Shown: piece after piece, positions 56,721 through 64,000 of the stretch
Layout of the letters: each line of letters begins with the position of its first letter
Position numbering within the stretch: the first letter of the stretch is position 1
Origin: JAABRU01 sp041390465
Lineage (GTDB): Bacteria; Desulfobacterota; Desulfobacteria; Desulfobacterales; Desulfococcaceae
DNA length: 64,000 bases
Reading direction: 5' to 3'
NCBI GenBank assembly: GCA_041390465.1
Contig: JAWKPW010000009.1
Span: 1-64,000 of the forward strand
Notes under the pieces: model-generated
What the model was told of the DNA's origin: nothing
The model's input: the letters and a program-made list of their open reading frames with translations, nothing else
The model's database searches: none
Program-made: the position numbers and the translations under genes

Positions 56721-57605
56721 ATGTCTGAATCCTGCATCAGGGACGGGGGAGATGGCTGTCTGAAGGTGTTTTCTCCGGCCAAAGTCAACCTGTTTCTGCA
56801 GGTAAGGGGGAAGCGGCCGGACGGGTATCATGAACTGCTGAGCCTGATGTGTCCTGTCTCCCTGCATGATGTGCTTACCCTGCATTTTGACAGACCGGAG
56901 ATATCCATTTTCTGTTCCCATCCGGGGGTTCCTCCGGATGGGCGCAATCTGGCATGGCGGGCTGCGGAACTTTTTTTTGACCGGGCAGGAATATCCGGAG
57001 GTGTGCACATCAGCATTGAAAAGCATATCCCCGTGGCCGGCGGATTGGGAGGGGGGAGCAGCAATGCCGCATCTGTGCTTATGGCACTGAACCGGCATTA
57101 CGGTTTTCCCTTTGACAAGGAGTCGCTTTCCCGGATGGGGCTGTCTCTGGGAGCCGATGTTCCCTTCTTTCTTTTCGGAGGACCGGCCATTGCCACCGGA
57201 GTTGGGGAGAATCTGTCGGAATACAGAAATATTCCCTCTCTCCGAATTCTTTTTATTGCCTTTGATTTCAGTGTTTCGACCGCTATGGTGTATAAAAACC
57301 TGAATTTGGGATTGACAAAATGCAAAAAAATAATTAAAGATGCACCTTTTGAGAAGTACAGGTTTGATCCGGCACGGCATCTGTGCAATGATCTGGAAAC
57401 AGTCACCGAAGCCATTTATCCCGCGATTTCGGAAGCAAAAAAGGTTCTTATGGACTGCGGGGCCGCAGGAAGCCTGATGTCAGGAAGCGGGCCGACGGTG
57501 TTCGGGATCTTTTCGGATGCAAAAAAGGCTGAAGAGGCATATCTGTCTGTTTCTGCGGAAAACCATGAGGGGTGGAGGCTTTATCCCGCTGAACTCCGGA
57601 TATGA
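56721..57605 (+). CDS. ispE: 4-diphosphocytidyl-2-C-methyl-D-erythritol kinase
   Basis: A GHMP kinase (294 residues) that phosphorylates the cytidylated methylerythritol in isoprenoid synthesis. Features are the N-terminal FSPAKVNLFLQVRGKRPDGYHEL (about 15-37), the ATP loop VAGGLGGGSSNAA (about 100-112), and the C-terminal LMSGSGPTVFGIF (near 252). ATG 56721 was chosen; a TTG at 56703 overlapping the degP stop is in frame. The ribosome site is weak (cagggtc), consistent with coupling to the upstream gene (8-base gap). It is followed by tRNA-Gln and prs, a conserved neighbourhood. Confidence 0.92.
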   Translation: MSESCIRDGGDGCLKVFSPAKVNLFLQVRGKRPDGYHELLSLMCPVSLHDVLTLHFDRPEISIFCSHPGVPPDGRNLAWRAAELFFDRAGISGGVHISIEKHIPVAGGLGGGSSNAASVLMALNRHYGFPFDKESLSRMGLSLGADVPFFLFGGPAIATGVGENLSEYRNIPSLRILFIAFDFSVSTAMVYKNLNLGLTKCKKIIKDAPFEKYRFDPARHLCNDLETVTEAIYPAISEAKKVLMDCGAAGSLMSGSGPTVFGIFSDAKKAEEAYLSVSAENHEGWRLYPAELRI

Positions 57606-57640
57606 AAGCCGCGTGTGACCTGCATATCTTTTTTATTTAC

Positions 57641-57715
57641 TGGGGCGTCGTCAAGCGGTAAGACACAGGATTTTGGTTCCTGCATCCGGAGGTTCGAATC
57701 CTCCCGCCCCAGCCA
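57641..57715 (+). tRNA. tRNA-Gln (anticodon TTG)
   Basis: The acceptor arm tggggcg (57641-57647) pairs with cgcccca (57705-57711). The D arm is around gtcaagcggtaagac, the anticodon loop ttttggt has TTG as the anticodon, and the T arm reads gaggttcgaatcctc. CCA is encoded (57713-57715). It lies between ispE and prs. Confidence 0.96.
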
Positions 57716-57736
57716 CGTTAGGAATGAATTTGTCAA

Positions 57737-58675
57737 ATGAAAGACATCACCATTTTTTCGGGAAACGCAAATTCGGGGCTGGCAAAGAAAATCTGTGATT
57801 ACCTTGACATGCCTTTGGGCGGGGCAAAAGTCAAACGCTTCAGTGACGGGGAAATACAGATCGAGATTCATCAGAACATCCGTGCCAGAGATGTGTTTGT
57901 CATTCAGCCCACCTGTTCCCCGGTAAACGACAATCTTGTGGAACTGCTGCTGATGCTGGATGCGTGCAAACGTTCATCTGCCAGCCGGATAACCGCTGTC
58001 ATGCCCTATTACGGCTATGCGCGGCAGGACAAAAAAGTGGAGCCGAGAGTTCCCATCAGCGCAAGACTTGTGGCTGACATGCTGACCACTGCGGGCGCGG
58101 ACAGGGTAATCACAATGGATCTCCATGCCGGACAGATTCAGGGATTCTTCAACATTCCGGTGGACAATCTTTTCGGAACGCCTGTGCTGCTTGACTATGT
58201 CAAAGACAGGTTTGATGAGAACATCGTGGTGGTTTCCCCTGATGCAGGCGGAGTGGAACGGGCAAGGGCTTTTGCCAAACGTCTGGCAGCCGGACTTGCC
58301 ATTATTGACAAGCGCCGTGAGGTTCCCAATGAGGCCAAGGCCATGGCTGTTATCGGAAACGTCAAGGACAAAACGGCCATACTTCTTGATGACATGGTCG
58401 ACACAGCCGGAACATTGACGGAAGCGGCAGCAGCGCTGATGAGAAACGGGGCAAAAGAAGTCCATGCCTGCTGCACCCATCCCGTGCTTTCCGGACCGGC
58501 GGTGGATCGTATCTGTGATTCCGAGCTGAAAAGCCTGGTGGTGACAGATACCATACCCTTAAAGGAAAATTCCCGCAACTGCGGCAAAATCAAGGTACTG
58601 ACCATATCCAGACTTTTCGGAGAGGCCATTATCCGGAGCCACAAGGGGGATTCGGTTACATCTCTTTTTGTTTGA
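57737..58675 (+). CDS. prs: Ribose-phosphate pyrophosphokinase
   Basis: Makes PRPP from ribose 5-phosphate and ATP, feeding purine, pyrimidine, histidine and tryptophan synthesis. The 312 residues match the usual class I size. Motifs are FSGNANSGLAKKI (7-19), FSDGEIQIEI, the ATP flexible loop YARQDKKVEPRVPISARL (about 94-111), HAGQIQGFF (His at about 130), DAGGVERAR and the PRPP loop LLDDMVDTAGTL (about 217-228). The Phe-Ser-Asp-Gly and Asp-Asp pairs are intact. It follows the tRNA by 21 bases. Confidence 0.96.
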   Translation: MKDITIFSGNANSGLAKKICDYLDMPLGGAKVKRFSDGEIQIEIHQNIRARDVFVIQPTCSPVNDNLVELLLMLDACKRSSASRITAVMPYYGYARQDKKVEPRVPISARLVADMLTTAGADRVITMDLHAGQIQGFFNIPVDNLFGTPVLLDYVKDRFDENIVVVSPDAGGVERARAFAKRLAAGLAIIDKRREVPNEAKAMAVIGNVKDKTAILLDDMVDTAGTLTEAAAALMRNGAKEVHACCTHPVLSGPAVDRICDSELKSLVVTDTIPLKENSRNCGKIKVLTISRLFGEAIIRSHKGDSVTSLFV

Positions 58676-58738
58676 CAAAGGAAAAAATCAAAAGACTGCG
58701 GAAGATTGTCCGTTTTCTGAAGCCAAGGAGGAATATTT

Positions 58739-59380
58739 TTGGAACTGCTTGAATTAAAAACAAATATCAGAACAGCACGGGGCAACGGCCCCTCCCGCTC
58801 TTTGAGAAGGGAAGGCAGAATTCCGGCCGTTCTTTACGGGCCCGGAGCCGACAACGTAATGCTTACCGTGGGAATGAAAGACCTGGAGAAAGTGCTGAAA
58901 GCCCGAAGTGCGGGCCAGCTTCTTTTCAACCTCACCGTTGAGAACGGAGAAAAGTCCACACGTATTGCCATGCTCAAGGAACTGCAGACCCATCCGGTGA
59001 CCCGCAATTATATCCATGCGGATTTCTATCAGGTGAACATGGATCGGAAGATACGGGTGAATGTGCCTGTCAGAACCAGGGGAAAATGCATCGGCGTTGA
59101 AATGGGCGGCATGATTCAGATTATCCGCCGCACCCTGGAAGTGATATGCTATCCCAAAGACATTCCTCAGACTGTGGAACTGGATGTGACCAATCTGAAT
59201 GTCGGGGAATCGGTCCATATAAAAGACATTTCCATTGAGGGACTTGAATTTCCCGCAGAAGTCAATTTCACCGTCCTCACCATCCTCGGAGCCGGCAGAG
59301 GCAAAGAGGAAAGTGCGGAGGCGGCTGAGGAGGCCGAGGAAGGCAAGGAAAGCAAAAAAGAAGGCAAAAAGGAAGAATAA
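58739..59380 (+). CDS. rplY: Ribosomal protein L25/Ctc form
   Basis: A 5S rRNA-binding protein of the large subunit, in the longer two-domain TL5/Ctc form (213 residues). It begins LELKTNIRTARGNGPSRSLR with RREGRIPAVLYGPG (RNA-binding domain), includes TRNYIHADFYQVNMDRKIRV, then the second beta domain (GGMIQIIRRTLEVICYPKDIPQ; LNVGESVHIKDI). The tail is rich in Glu and Lys. The start codon is TTG, supported by caaggagg 7-8 bases upstream; no ATG is in frame nearby. It is in the conserved order prs-rplY-pth, 6 bases before pth. Confidence 0.93.
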   Translation: MELLELKTNIRTARGNGPSRSLRREGRIPAVLYGPGADNVMLTVGMKDLEKVLKARSAGQLLFNLTVENGEKSTRIAMLKELQTHPVTRNYIHADFYQVNMDRKIRVNVPVRTRGKCIGVEMGGMIQIIRRTLEVICYPKDIPQTVELDVTNLNVGESVHIKDISIEGLEFPAEVNFTVLTILGAGRGKEESAEAAEEAEEGKESKKEGKKEE

Positions 59381-59386
59381 TCTTTC

Positions 59387-59965
59387 ATGCAGAGTCAGTA
59401 CCGTGTGGTGGCCGGTCTGGGCAATCCGGGAAAGAGATATGAGGGAACCCGCCATAATATCGGATTTATGGTACTGGACAGGGTGGCTGCCCATTACGGC
59501 ATCTCTCTTGCATCAGAGAAATTCGGGACGGTTTTCGGCAGGGGACGGATTGGGGATGCAGATGTTTTTCTGGCAAAACCCATGAAATACATGAACCTGA
59601 GCGGGCCGCCTCTGTATGCGTTTTCAACCTGGTTCAGATTGTGCAACCGGGAGATTGTGGTAATCCATGATGACATGGACCTTGATTTCGGACGGATCAA
59701 AATCAAAGAGAAAGGAGGGAGCGGAGGACACAAGGGAATCAAATCGGTAAGCGATGTCTTTGGCGGAGGCGATTTTGTGCGCATCCGCATGGGCATCGGG
59801 CGTCCCGATCCGGGCATGGAAGTCACGGATTACGTCCTGGGAAAATTCAGGCCGGATGAAATCCGGGATTTGGATGCCTTTCTGGAAAAAGGACGGGATG
59901 CAGTGGAGACAGTCCTTTGCAAAGGTGCAAAGGAAGGGATGAATGTGTTTAACCGTAACAGTTGA
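59387..59965 (+). CDS. pth: Peptidyl-tRNA hydrolase
   Basis: Recycles peptidyl-tRNA released from ribosomes. 192 residues. Motifs: GLGNPGKRYEGTRHNIGFMVLD with His23 as the catalytic base, KPMKYMNLSG (about 65-74), VIHDDMDLDFGRIKIKEKGGSGGHKGI (Asp96 region) and the end RIRMGIGRPD. It is intact. The spacing of 24 bases to the pyrophosphatase gene and 6 to rplY suggests one operon. Confidence 0.94.
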   Translation: MQSQYRVVAGLGNPGKRYEGTRHNIGFMVLDRVAAHYGISLASEKFGTVFGRGRIGDADVFLAKPMKYMNLSGPPLYAFSTWFRLCNREIVVIHDDMDLDFGRIKIKEKGGSGGHKGIKSVSDVFGGGDFVRIRMGIGRPDPGMEVTDYVLGKFRPDEIRDLDAFLEKGRDAVETVLCKGAKEGMNVFNRNS

Positions 59966-59989
59966 AAACAACATTTGGATGGAGGTAAA

Positions 59990-61966
59990 ATGGAATTCGT
60001 AGTGAATAATGTCCCGTTGGTAAGTACTCTTGTCGGCGTACTGGGAATTGTTTTTGCCATCGTGGTGGCCGGAATGGTCAAATCCGCGCCTGCCGGGAAT
60101 GAAAAAATGCAGAAGATTGCCTCGGCAATCCAGGAAGGCGCAATTGCCTATCTGAACCGTCAGATGAAAAGCATGGGCATTGCCGGTATCATCATCTTCA
60201 TCGTGATTTATTCGACCATGGGTGCCAAAACCGCCTTGGGCTTTCTCATTGGCGCTGTGGCCTCCTTCTGTGCAGGCTATATCGGAATGAGAGTGTCTGT
60301 CATTGCCAACGTCAGAACTGCTGAAGCCTCCAAAAACGGGATGGCGGCCGGTCTGAACATGGCTTTCAAAGGCGGTTCCGTTACCGGTATGATCGTTGCC
60401 GGTCTGGCCCTGACAGCTGTTGCCGGTTACTATACTGTCACGCATGATGTCATTGCACTGGTTGCTCTGGGATTTGGCGGAAGCCTTATCTCCATCTTTG
60501 CACGGCTCGGCGGCGGTATCTTCACCAAAGGCGCAGACGTGGGTGCTGACCTGGTTGGCAAAGTGGAAGCCGGAATTCCCGAAGATGATCCCAGAAACCC
60601 GGCCACCATCGCAGACAACGTTGGCGACAATGTGGGTGACTGTGCCGGTATGGCAGCAGATCTGTTTGAGACCTATGCTGTCACCATAGTGGCCGCAATG
60701 CTGATCGGACATCTGCTTTTCCCCGAAATTAAAATGGCTACCGAGTTTCCGCTGATTCTTGGCTCGATCTCCGTGTGCTTCGATCATTGCCATCTTCTTT
60801 GTAAGACTTGGCAGAAGCCAGTACATCATGGGCGCTCTGTACAAAAGGCATGTTCGGCTCTGCAATCCTTGCAACCATCGCTTTCTACTATGCCTGCCTT
60901 GAATCATGGGCAACATTCCCAACATCTCCGCAATGAATATTTACTACTGCACCCTTATCGGCCTTGTTCTTACTGTCGTAATCGTTATCATCACTGAATA
61001 CTACACCGGAAAATATGCTCGGTTGTGGGCATTGCCGAAGCATCAGCTACCGGACACGGAACCAACATCATCGCGGGTCTGGCTGTTTCCATGCGGGCAC
61101 TGCGGCTCGGTTCTGGCCATCTGTCTGGCCATTTTCTGTCCTTCAAATTCGGCGGACTTTGCAGCATGCCATGGCTGCCATGTCCATGCTTTCATGACCG
61201 GCATGGTTATTACCATTGACGCTTACAGCTTATCACAGACAATGCAGGCGGTATTGCGGAAATGGCGGAATAGATGACAGTGTCCGTGCAGTAACTGATC
61301 CTCTGGATAAAGTGGGAAACACCACCAAAGCCGTGACCAAGTATGCCATCGGTTTCCGCAAGTCTGGCCGCTCTGGTTCTGTTTGCTGCCTATGTGATGG
61401 GATTCAGCTTCATGGCGGCAAAGAAGGTATCTTAAGTTTGATCTTTCCGATGTGAATGTTATCATCGGTCTTTTCATCGGCGGTCTGCTGCCCTATCTGT
61501 TTGCCTCCATGCCATGAAGGCTGTGGGAAATGCAGGCAGCGGTTGTTGACGAAGTCCGTCGCCAGTTCCGTGAAATTCCGGGCATCATGGGAGAGCACCG
61601 GAAAACCCGATTACGGCGCATGTGTTGACATCGTGACCAAGTTCGCACTGAAAATGATTGTTCCCGCTCTGCTGCCGGTTGTTGCGCCGCTTATCGTTGG
61701 CTTCCTGCTGGGCAAAGTGGCTCTGGGCGGTCTGCTCATCGTCACCGGTGTTTTCGTGGCCACTGTCCGCGACCACCGGCGGTGCTACATGGGACAATGC
61801 CAAAAAATACATTGAAGACGGACATCTGGGCGGCAAAGGCTCTGATGCCCTACAAGCAGCCGTTACCGGTGACACCGTGGGCGACCCTGAACACAACCGG
61901 TCGCACAGCAAACCCGATGATCAAAATCCTCAACGTTGTCTGCTGATGGTACCTTTCCTGATGTAA
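59990..61966 (+). pseudogene. hppA: Membrane-bound ion-pumping pyrophosphatase, frameshifted after 60765
   Basis: An integral membrane pump that couples pyrophosphate hydrolysis to proton or sodium transport. At 1977 bases (about 659 codons) it has a normal length. The first 258 codons are intact: EGAIAYLNRQMKSMGIAGII, the pyrophosphate-binding KGADVGADLVGKVEAGIPEDDPRNP and DNVGDNVGDCAGMAADL. From about 60765 on the family sequence continues in all three frames (GMFGSAILATIAFYYA; GTNIIAGLAVSM; DNAGGI; GQCQKIH-like WDNAKKYIE; VTGDTVGDP) through at least ten indels. The residue that decides potassium dependence cannot be read. ATG 59990 has ggagg before it. Confidence 0.82.
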
Positions 61967-61983
61967 TCCGTGTGACGGCACGC

Positions 61984-62011
61984 ATCTCCGGATCCCAAGG
62001 GATCCGGATGA
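61984..62011 (+). terminator. Hairpin downstream of hppA
   Basis: ccggatccc (61988-61996) and gggatccgg (61999-62007) form a perfect 9-bp stem with two loop bases. No T run follows, so it may be a transcript-end stabiliser rather than a canonical terminator. The gap to the next gene (62296) holds no other gene. Confidence 0.45.
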
Positions 62012-62295
62012 TTCGGATCTGATAAAAGGATTGGTGATGTATGTCGCAATCGCACTATTTGATTGTTTTTTTCCGATTGTATGGTATAAATAAAAGAATT
62101 GCTGAACACTGACTTCCGAAACTCCGGGAATTCAGTCAGATTTCTGAAATTTTTTCAGTGCTTCAGCAGAGTTCTGACTGGCGGCATAATTGCGGAGATC
62201 AGTGCTGACAAACACAATTCGGTTGCATTCGCCCTTTCTTATCGGTATTTTCCAATTTTTCCGTATTCTGAAGCAGAAGACGTGGTGGTGAAAAC

Positions 62296-62827
62296 ATGAA
62301 TGACAAAAAGGCAAAGAAGAGATCAGAAAAAGAAAAACTAAGGAGTTCAAAATTGGTGATCTTGCCGTATATCACACACGGTTGTTGGGCGAAGTTGAGG
62401 CCATAGAAAGCAAGGATGTCGGAGGAAAAACCAGGATTTTTACATCATGAAGGTTCTGGAAATGAGATGCTCATCATGATTCCGACAGGAAATGTGGATT
62501 CCGTGGGACTGCGGGACATTATCAGCAAACGACATTCCCGAAATCTACCGGGTAATGAAAGGAGGAAAAAGATCCTCCATGGACAACCAGACTTGGAACC
62601 GCCGCTACCGAGACTACATGGATAAAATCAAGACCGGTTCCCTGTACGAAGTGGCTGGAAGTGTTCCGGGATCTGTCCATCCTGAAAATGAGCAAAGATC
62701 TTTCCTTCGGGGAACGAAAACTGTATGACACTGCCCAAATTCTGCTGGTAAAGGAACTGTCCACCGCGAAAATACGGATGAAGAGATAATCCTCTCAGAA
62801 ATCGAGTCCCTTTTTGCTGTCGGTTAG
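62296..62827 (+). pseudogene. carD: CarD-family transcription regulator, frameshifted
   Basis: A protein that binds RNA polymerase beta subunit and promoters. From ATG 62296 (MNDKKAKKRSEKEK) the RNA-polymerase-interaction domain (FKIGDLAVY, GEVEAIESKDVGG, FYIMKVL, EMLIMIPTGNVDSVGLRDII) and the helical DNA-binding domain (SMDNQTWNRRYRDYMDKIKT, LSILKMSKDLSFGERKLYDTA) are visible in several frames down to the stop at 62825. Five to six single-base indels break it. Order pth-hppA-carD-rluD fits the family's context in Desulfobacterota. Confidence 0.75.
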
Positions 62828-62865
62828 CATTTTCACTTTTCTCCCCTTTATGACAACCAACCATC

Positions 62866-63815
62866 ATGCTTTTCGATTATTTGCTGAGGAACACAACGGG
62901 AACCTTTGGCTGGATATTGCTGATTGCCTCCTGTCTTGAAAACTGTTCCCGATCCCTTGCTGCCATAGCGCAGTTCGCAACGGCATGATGCAGGTGGAAA
63001 ATCAGACCGAAACCGGGATACAGCATCACCAGGCGGGAAGTTGCATCGGGGCAGCATTCCTGAACCTGAATCCTGCGCTTTCGCTTCGGAACCCATTCCC
63101 ATTCATGTGATTTACGAGGATGCGGATATTATTCTCATTGACAAACCGCAGGGGTTTGTTGTCCCATCCGCGCCCGGACATGCAAACGGAACTCTGGTCG
63201 CGCGCTTCTTCATCATTGTCCGGATATCAGGGGCATCGAGAGAATGCGTACAAGCATTGTCCACCGTCTGGTTTAAAGACACCTCCGGCCTCTGGTTCCT
63301 TCAAAAACGCTGCTGCAATGGCCCATCTTGCAGAGCAGTTTCAGGCCAGACGGTCCGGAAAAAATATCTGGCCTGGTTCACGGTCGGATGGAAAAAGATT
63401 TTGGGATCATATCCCTTTCCATCGGACGTCATCCGCTGATCGCAAAAAAATGTCTGTCCTCAGCACAAAAGGAGAGCAGCCGAAACCCTTTGGCGTCCGG
63501 GGCATTCCCGGAGGAGCACCCTGCTGGATATTGATCTGAAAACCGGCAGAACCCATCAGATACGGGTTCACTGCACGGCCATCGGTCATCCTTGTAGGCG
63601 ACCCGGTCTATGGCAGCAGAATCCCGAAAAGGCATTCTCCTGAAATTCTGTCTTTGCTGAAAACCGTTCCAGCAGATGCTTCGTAAGCGGATTTGCCTCA
63701 CTCATCCCGGAACCGGCAGGGAGAATGGTTTTGAATCTCGGTTCCCGAAGATATGGCACAACTTGTCAACTCGCTGGAAAGACACAGAAAGAAAAAATGG
63801 CGCGTGTCAAACTGA
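62866..63815 (+). pseudogene. rluD: RluD-type 23S rRNA pseudouridine synthase, frameshifted
   Basis: A pseudouridine synthase with an S4 domain in front. Family pieces: SRSLAA-like S4 segment and GSIPEPES, then VIYEDADIILIDKPQGFVV (63092-63165), the catalytic HRLxKDTSGL (63263-63290; the catalytic Asp position reads Val-Lys-Asp because of an indel), FQARRSGKNIW, DFGIISLSIGRHPADRKKMS, LLDIDLKTGRTHQIRVHCTA (63525-63587), VGDPVYG. At least eight indels split these over three frames. The end (LERHRKKKWRVSN, stop 63813) overlaps the next start by 19 bases. Confidence 0.75.
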
Positions 63816-64000
63816 ATTTGCCTGGTATTTGCTTTTTCCTAGAACTGTCTGTCCGCATTTATGATATCAACTATGGCAATCATCTGGGAAATGATGCGGT
63901 ACTCCGGCTGATGCATGAGGCCGTGTGCAGTGGTTCCGGCAGAACGGCTTGGGGGAACTGGATATTGAGGCGGCATCGGCTTGGTAATCTCGGATGCTGT
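63797..64000 (+). CDS. Acyl-CoA thioesterase (4HBT family), partial
   Basis: The 5' part of a hotdog-fold thioesterase. MARVKLNLPG begins the frame, followed by LSVRIYDINYGNHLGNDAVLRLMHEA, the segment that carries the catalytic acidic residue and CoA site in 4-hydroxybenzoyl-CoA-like thioesterases. After HEA an indel (near 63925) shifts the frame; the expected RVQWFRQNGLGELDIEA continues in another frame. The window ends before the gene does. Confidence 0.65.
   Translation, partial: MARVKLNLPGICFFLELSVRIYDINYGNHLGNDAVLRLMHEAVCSGSGRTAWGNWILRRHRLGNLGCC

Noticed and set aside
60765..61966. Programmed frameshifting or selenocysteine to explain the broken pyrophosphatase frame
   Set aside because: Too many scattered indels, no slippery-site pattern and no SECIS-like element; sequence error or decay is simpler.

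Overview
The window looks like chromosomal DNA of a Desulfobacterota (sulfate-reducer type) bacterium. Supporting signs are a two-gene SUF system, a NikK-M-L-Q-O type nickel/cobalt ECF importer, an apparent NuoBCD fusion, a DVU0772-family gene, a CooT-like nickel protein, a membrane pyrophosphatase, and the order ispE - tRNA-Gln - prs - rplY - pth. The genus cannot be named from sequence alone. Coding is dense on both strands, but the spaces between operons are crowded with short palindromic repeats and miniature mobile elements.

Layout. 0-3 kb: a membrane PAS histidine kinase followed by repeats. 3.8-11.8 kb: leuB, a 6S-like RNA candidate, a NIF3-family gene, a C4 zinc-ribbon coiled-coil gene, RNase P RNA, then sufC, sufB, a gene with a C-terminal HPr domain, and ispD. 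11.8-17.1 kb (minus strand): an LptF/G permease and the nickel/cobalt importer with a structured leader. 17.3-20.5 kb: a TRAP transporter (dctQ, dctM, dctP). 20.5-26.5 kb: an accessory island with an attC-like site, an antitoxin and PIN toxin in one reading frame, a gene split by two miniature elements, an operator-like cluster, a tyrosine-recombinase fragment, a duplicated 3' end of nuoD, Uma2 and xisH/xisI. 26.5-29.3 kb: nuoA and nuoBCD (minus strand). 30-38 kb: an ASKHA/DUF4445 protein, rlmI, a DVU0772 protein, a soluble PAS kinase, a PilZ-like protein and HPr. 38.4-44.2 kb: a CheB-CheR-PAS protein and a PAS-LuxR regulator, separated by a hairpin array that carries copies of the first gene's 3' end. 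44.4-49.7 kb: a ThrRS-editing-like domain, a TlpA-like thioredoxin, NlpC/P60, CooT and UPF0182. 50-53 kb: a DNA methyltransferase, toxin-antitoxin genes and remnants, and an NYN/OST-HTH protein. 53-64 kb: serA, DUF1844, DegP/Q, ispE, tRNA-Gln, prs, rplY, pth, hppA, carD, rluD and an acyl-CoA thioesterase cut by the window end.

Reading frames are broken by small indels in several blocks (about 13.4, 24-29, 37.5-37.9, 40-43, 45.1, 53.2-55.0 and 60.7-64 kb), including genes expected to be essential. Many of these are probably sequence errors in a draft assembly. A few are clearly discrete rearrangements: an exact 7-bp duplication in dctM, and a 16-bp duplication plus two inserted elements in the zinc-ribbon gene. 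Functionally the window combines housekeeping synthesis (isoprenoid, PRPP, serine, leucine, Fe-S), metal and organic-acid uptake, signalling, and a repeat-rich accessory island.
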